This document shows positions 60,426-64,000 of a stretch of 64,000 nt of DNA, one piece after another; positions within the stretch are counted from its first letter, which is position 1, and each line of letters starts with the position of its first letter. The position numbers and the translations under genes were made by a program. Source of the stretch: Pelecanus crispus (lineage: Eukaryota > Chordata > Aves > Pelecaniformes > Pelecanidae); NCBI RefSeq assembly GCF_030463565.1, contig NC_134653.1, positions 28,891,150 through 28,955,149 of the forward strand, in the 5' to 3' direction. The notes under the pieces are model-generated. The model was given only the letters and a program-made list of their open reading frames with translations, was not told the DNA's origin and did not search any database.

Positions 60426-63400
60426 GGATAGTTAAAGCCAAAACGTCTTTGAAAATATCCTGTCCACCACTCAGTAATCGGGACAGCTCGAAATAACACC
60501 GCAATGTAAGTCCCGCTTAAAATAATGCCAGTCTATAATAGGCATGTGACTTTGTCGTGTGGGGCTATTCAGCATTTAAAGACTGCCCCTAAATAATTTT
60601 TCTGAGCAAAGTGGCCAAAACCTAAATTCAAAATAAAGACACGCATTGGATGGGGGGGGGGGGCGGGGGAAGAGGGGAGAAAACAACAAGTTGTACTGGT
60701 ACGTGCTTTAACCCTTATGATACCCGTGCCAAACAAACAGGCATCTCCTCCATTCAATTCCCATGCGATTGACAGAAAGCAGTAAAGGTGCCAGGCATAT
60801 CCCTTCCTGAGATTATTTGTCTTCTGTGGTTTAAAATCAATGACTATCAGTACACAGCAGTATTCTTCCTTTTTTGTAAAGAGTAATAAAAAAAAACAAA
60901 ACAAAAAATTGGTAACCCCCCTTTTAGTAAGTCAAATGATCACTCTCTGTTCACAGTGACAACAACCTCCCAGTCCTTTGCATTCAGAGTGTGAAAGCCT
61001 ACGCTACTGCAGAGCAATGGGCTCTGACCTGTTCACTCTACATGGCCGCTACATGCAAGCACCACCATCGTAACTTTCACTTTTTCTGTAAAGTGCTCCC
61101 ACATCCTAGCTGGAGTTCCAGGGAAGTTATACATGTTCCGTGTAGATCAGCAGCTAACTAAATGCCTGACAGGCAGAAACATAGGGCTCAATTGTGCAAA
61201 AACACTGATGTAGAGAGCACTAAGCATGCCTTGGTCCTAGAAGCAGGGCTGGAAACGGCAACAATCTTCAACAAGCCCTGTATTGGCAATTCAAAAATTC
61301 TTTTGTCCCTAAGTGCAAACATATAGGTTAAATATAAATAGGTCTTTATAGGATAGAGACAAGTCACCTGGCATCTTATTTGACAAGCACCTTAACTCAC
61401 TGTGTGAAATTACTGTAATTTTTGTGGAAGGGAGATACATTTTTTTACAGGGGGCAACTGACTGTTACTGGCATTTCCTCCTTGTGTTACATGTAATGAT
61501 GGTGTAAAAATAACAATGGTTTGCACTTGCAACCTATGCTACCATGTCTAAGTGCTGTGGTTGGGAACTGCCTTACTTAAAAAAAAACCCTCTCAAACTA
61601 TTTCTGGTAGAACACAGCTGGTCAGCAAGGGAGACCTAACAAAAATCTGGCAGTATACAGCTGAAAAAAAAAGAGCAATCTCCTCAGTTTCTTCTTTCAT
61701 TTTTAGGAATGACGTTCCAAATGTGGAAATTTGTTACAAAACCAAGGACTCCTGTATGAATCTCTTGTCATCATCATACGTGGTAATCCCTGCAATATGA
61801 AGAAGGTTCATGCTGTTCACATGGCAGCCCTCTTTTCCTATATGAACTCTAACCAGCTCCCTGACTGTGTGCTCCCCAGATGAGGAAACTAAGACAATCA
61901 CAGCCTGAATCTCATATTGCTCATTGTATGAATTCAGAGATAACTCTGATTAAGTTAGGTTTCCTTTTCCATGTATTAGCCCCATCTTTAGGCCCCATCA
62001 ATACTGATGACAGTGCGCTGAGAAAGGCCTCACAGGTCTGGACACTTACAGAAGGAGGAAAAAAATCTCCAGTTCTGGTTTTCAGATCTTCTGAGCAGCG
62101 GTAACTTTTGCAAATTCCTTTCACAGGCCTGTTTCAGAGTGCCCCAATAAATGCAGCTATAATATTGCCAGAAGCACAGGGGCCAAAGAGAAGACAGAGC
62201 AAGAACAAGCATTTTCAGTGGATGTAGATAACAGACTGGCCATGCAGAAGTAGCCTATACTGCACAATTAGAGGGGAAGAATAAATCTTTAGAACTGCTG
62301 AAACAGCAACAAAACAGGAAGAGGTTCATTTACAGCATGATAACATTATGGACCGGTGATATAGGCAGAGCAAACCACCTGATGAGGAATAATATTTGTA
62401 TTTAAAATTTATCCTAGCAATCTGGAGTAAGAAAAGCAGTAAATGAAGTGCAGAGAATTTCAGTCCATAACTGCACTGAACACTTTGCAGCAATATATTG
62501 CAACTACCGCAGCAGCAAATGCTAGAAGCTGTATCCCAGTATCCATTCTAACCTTTTCTTGTGTACTGGTTTTACTTGTATACAGATTCAGGTTCCATTT
62601 GAAGTACCATTTTTGTGTATTGGTTTCAAGTCTTGTGGTTTTTTACCCCCTGAAAGTACATGCAAAATCAGCTTAGCTCAGAACTGCAGATAAATCCCTA
62701 TTCTTCTTGGTAACAGAATTAATAGTAACTACCAGTTTTTTCTTTTTAATATTAGTGCCATTTAAAATTAATATTTTCAAGTCTTCACAGCAGTTTCTAT
62801 TGGATTTTTTCTTCTTTGTCTCTGACATAGTATACAACAGCTTAGAAGTGGTTCAAAGACATTTCAGTTAATCATAACCCAGGCATGGAACAATCAAGCA
62901 AGTTAGTAGTGTTTCCCCTTAGAAAGCCAAAAAAACCCCAAGCTTCAAAAATCTACTGTCTTGTGCATTAACGATACTACAAAACTAAACATAATAGCTA
63001 GTGTGAGTAGGCTGAAAATAAAAAGGACAAGACAGACAAGTGTCTAGGGGCTCTACTTAAACCTATTAGACCTCATACTGCAGCATGACCGGAAGAATAC
63101 AGATCATTGCTATGTCAATCTCACTGTCCTTGTTCAATCTACAGATTTGATCAAAACACGCAGACCAGAATAAAATGCAAGAAAGCAGTGAATGATTCTG
63201 CCCTAAATGCACCAAGTCCAGGGCTGTAAAATGGAACTGAATCTCTTAGGATGAAATAGTACCATCAAAGGATGCACAAAAGGTATCCCTGGTGCAGAGA
63301 GAAAGGAATATGTACCCTGAAACATACCCCCACCTTCCTAGGTATGTGCAAGTTGTGCCTGGGGAGAGTCTAGTAGTCCCCCAGTCATGACTAAGGGACT

Positions 63401-64000
63401 GCAGAGAAAACACAAAAAGGTCTGTTTCTTTTGGACTGTTTATTTTGCTAACCCTTTACAGTAAACTTTATTATTTAAGATTATCACTTGGATTAAATCA
63501 TCTGGTCAGTAGGGTAGAAGATGACAACAGCAGATGAAGGCAATCAAGCTCATGAAGAATGCTGTTAAAATAACCAGCAAATATTTGTACTTGTCTGTAT
63601 CATAAAATATGGATAACGTGCACCTTGACTGTCACTATTGTTAAGAGTTTCAGCCACTTCAGGAATCTTTTCAGATGACACCTTAAGTTTTTCTTTGTAA
63701 ATGAGCATTAAAAAGAGATCCACCATTTGCTAGACTTCATTCAAACACCTGGTAGACATTTGACTATCTTCTCTAGTTGAATGTTGGACATAGGCACCTC
63801 TAAAGTAACTAAAATGATCGGGGATAGAAAACCCACCTTTGAATTTGCCCTTCCTCAATTCCTTAAACATCACCAGCCTAGGACTTTATCAGAAGCCCTC
63901 TGATGAAGAATACATTTGGCTACTTTATACTCAAAGAAAAATGTAAACAGAAGGATACATTGTGTTCATTACATATTTTAAAAGGATTTTTATTGCAATA
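60426..64000. other. Probable upstream ZNRF3 intron
   Basis: AT-rich sequence beyond the CpG island to the window edge. A G-rich run at 60651-60678 is the only notable feature. No exon of ZNRF3 or of another gene is recognised. It most likely belongs to a long 5' intron, since ZNRF3 has very long first introns in mammals. Confidence 0.5.

Noticed and set aside
59291-60496. Open frames of 72-162 codons in the second CpG island, including candidates for a ZNRF3 signal-peptide exon
   Set aside because: None contains the conserved ZNRF3 ectodomain start, and the compositions are typical of chance frames in GC-rich DNA.

Overview
This is vertebrate nuclear DNA, almost certainly from a bird. It has compact GT-AG introns, two strong CpG islands and many 5'-truncated CR1 LINE copies ending in the ATTCTATG-type 3' tail, with no Alu, B1 or mammalian L1 sequence seen. 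No tRNA, rRNA, CRISPR array or prokaryotic feature was recognised. The species cannot be named from the sequence alone. Two protein-coding genes were identified by reading spliced exons and comparing them with remembered human protein families; no database search was run. Almost all other open reading frames are chance frames in GC-rich or repeat DNA. || Layout. Positions 1-1000 are upstream flank with a CA-type microsatellite. A CpG island at about 1040-2750 holds the first exon of KREMEN1 (+ strand), whose ten reconstructed coding exons run from 2299 to 34324: signal peptide, kringle (two exons), WSC (two exons), CUB, a juxtamembrane region with one uncertain cassette exon, a membrane-spanning exon and a cytoplasmic tail. 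From 34325 to 45634 there is no recognised gene: putative 3' UTRs of both genes, a small GC-rich patch at 37.5-38.0 kb, a CR1 fragment and a 76-bp diverged direct repeat. On the minus strand, seven exons of ZNRF3 (57883 down to 45635) encode the last 792 residues: part of the ectodomain, transmembrane helix, RING-H2 domain, long Ser-rich cytoplasmic tail and a small last exon. The roughly 140 N-terminal residues (exons 1-2 of the family) were not found and probably lie beyond 64000. A second CpG island at 59.45-60.42 kb, with an ETS-CRE composite site, sits upstream of the first visible ZNRF3 exon and is a candidate alternative or antisense promoter. || Biology. Both genes encode cell-surface negative regulators of Wnt signalling. 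KREMEN1 is the Dickkopf co-receptor that helps remove LRP5/6 from the surface. ZNRF3 is the R-spondin-regulated E3 ligase that clears Frizzled and LRP6. They lie tail-to-tail here, whereas from memory the human genes on 22q12 are in the same orientation. || No new biological system is evident. The observations most worth checking are the convergent gene arrangement, a near-identical inverted pair of aberrant CR1 copies (one in an intron of each gene), the internal ZNRF3 CpG island, and a weak-donor cassette exon in KREMEN1.
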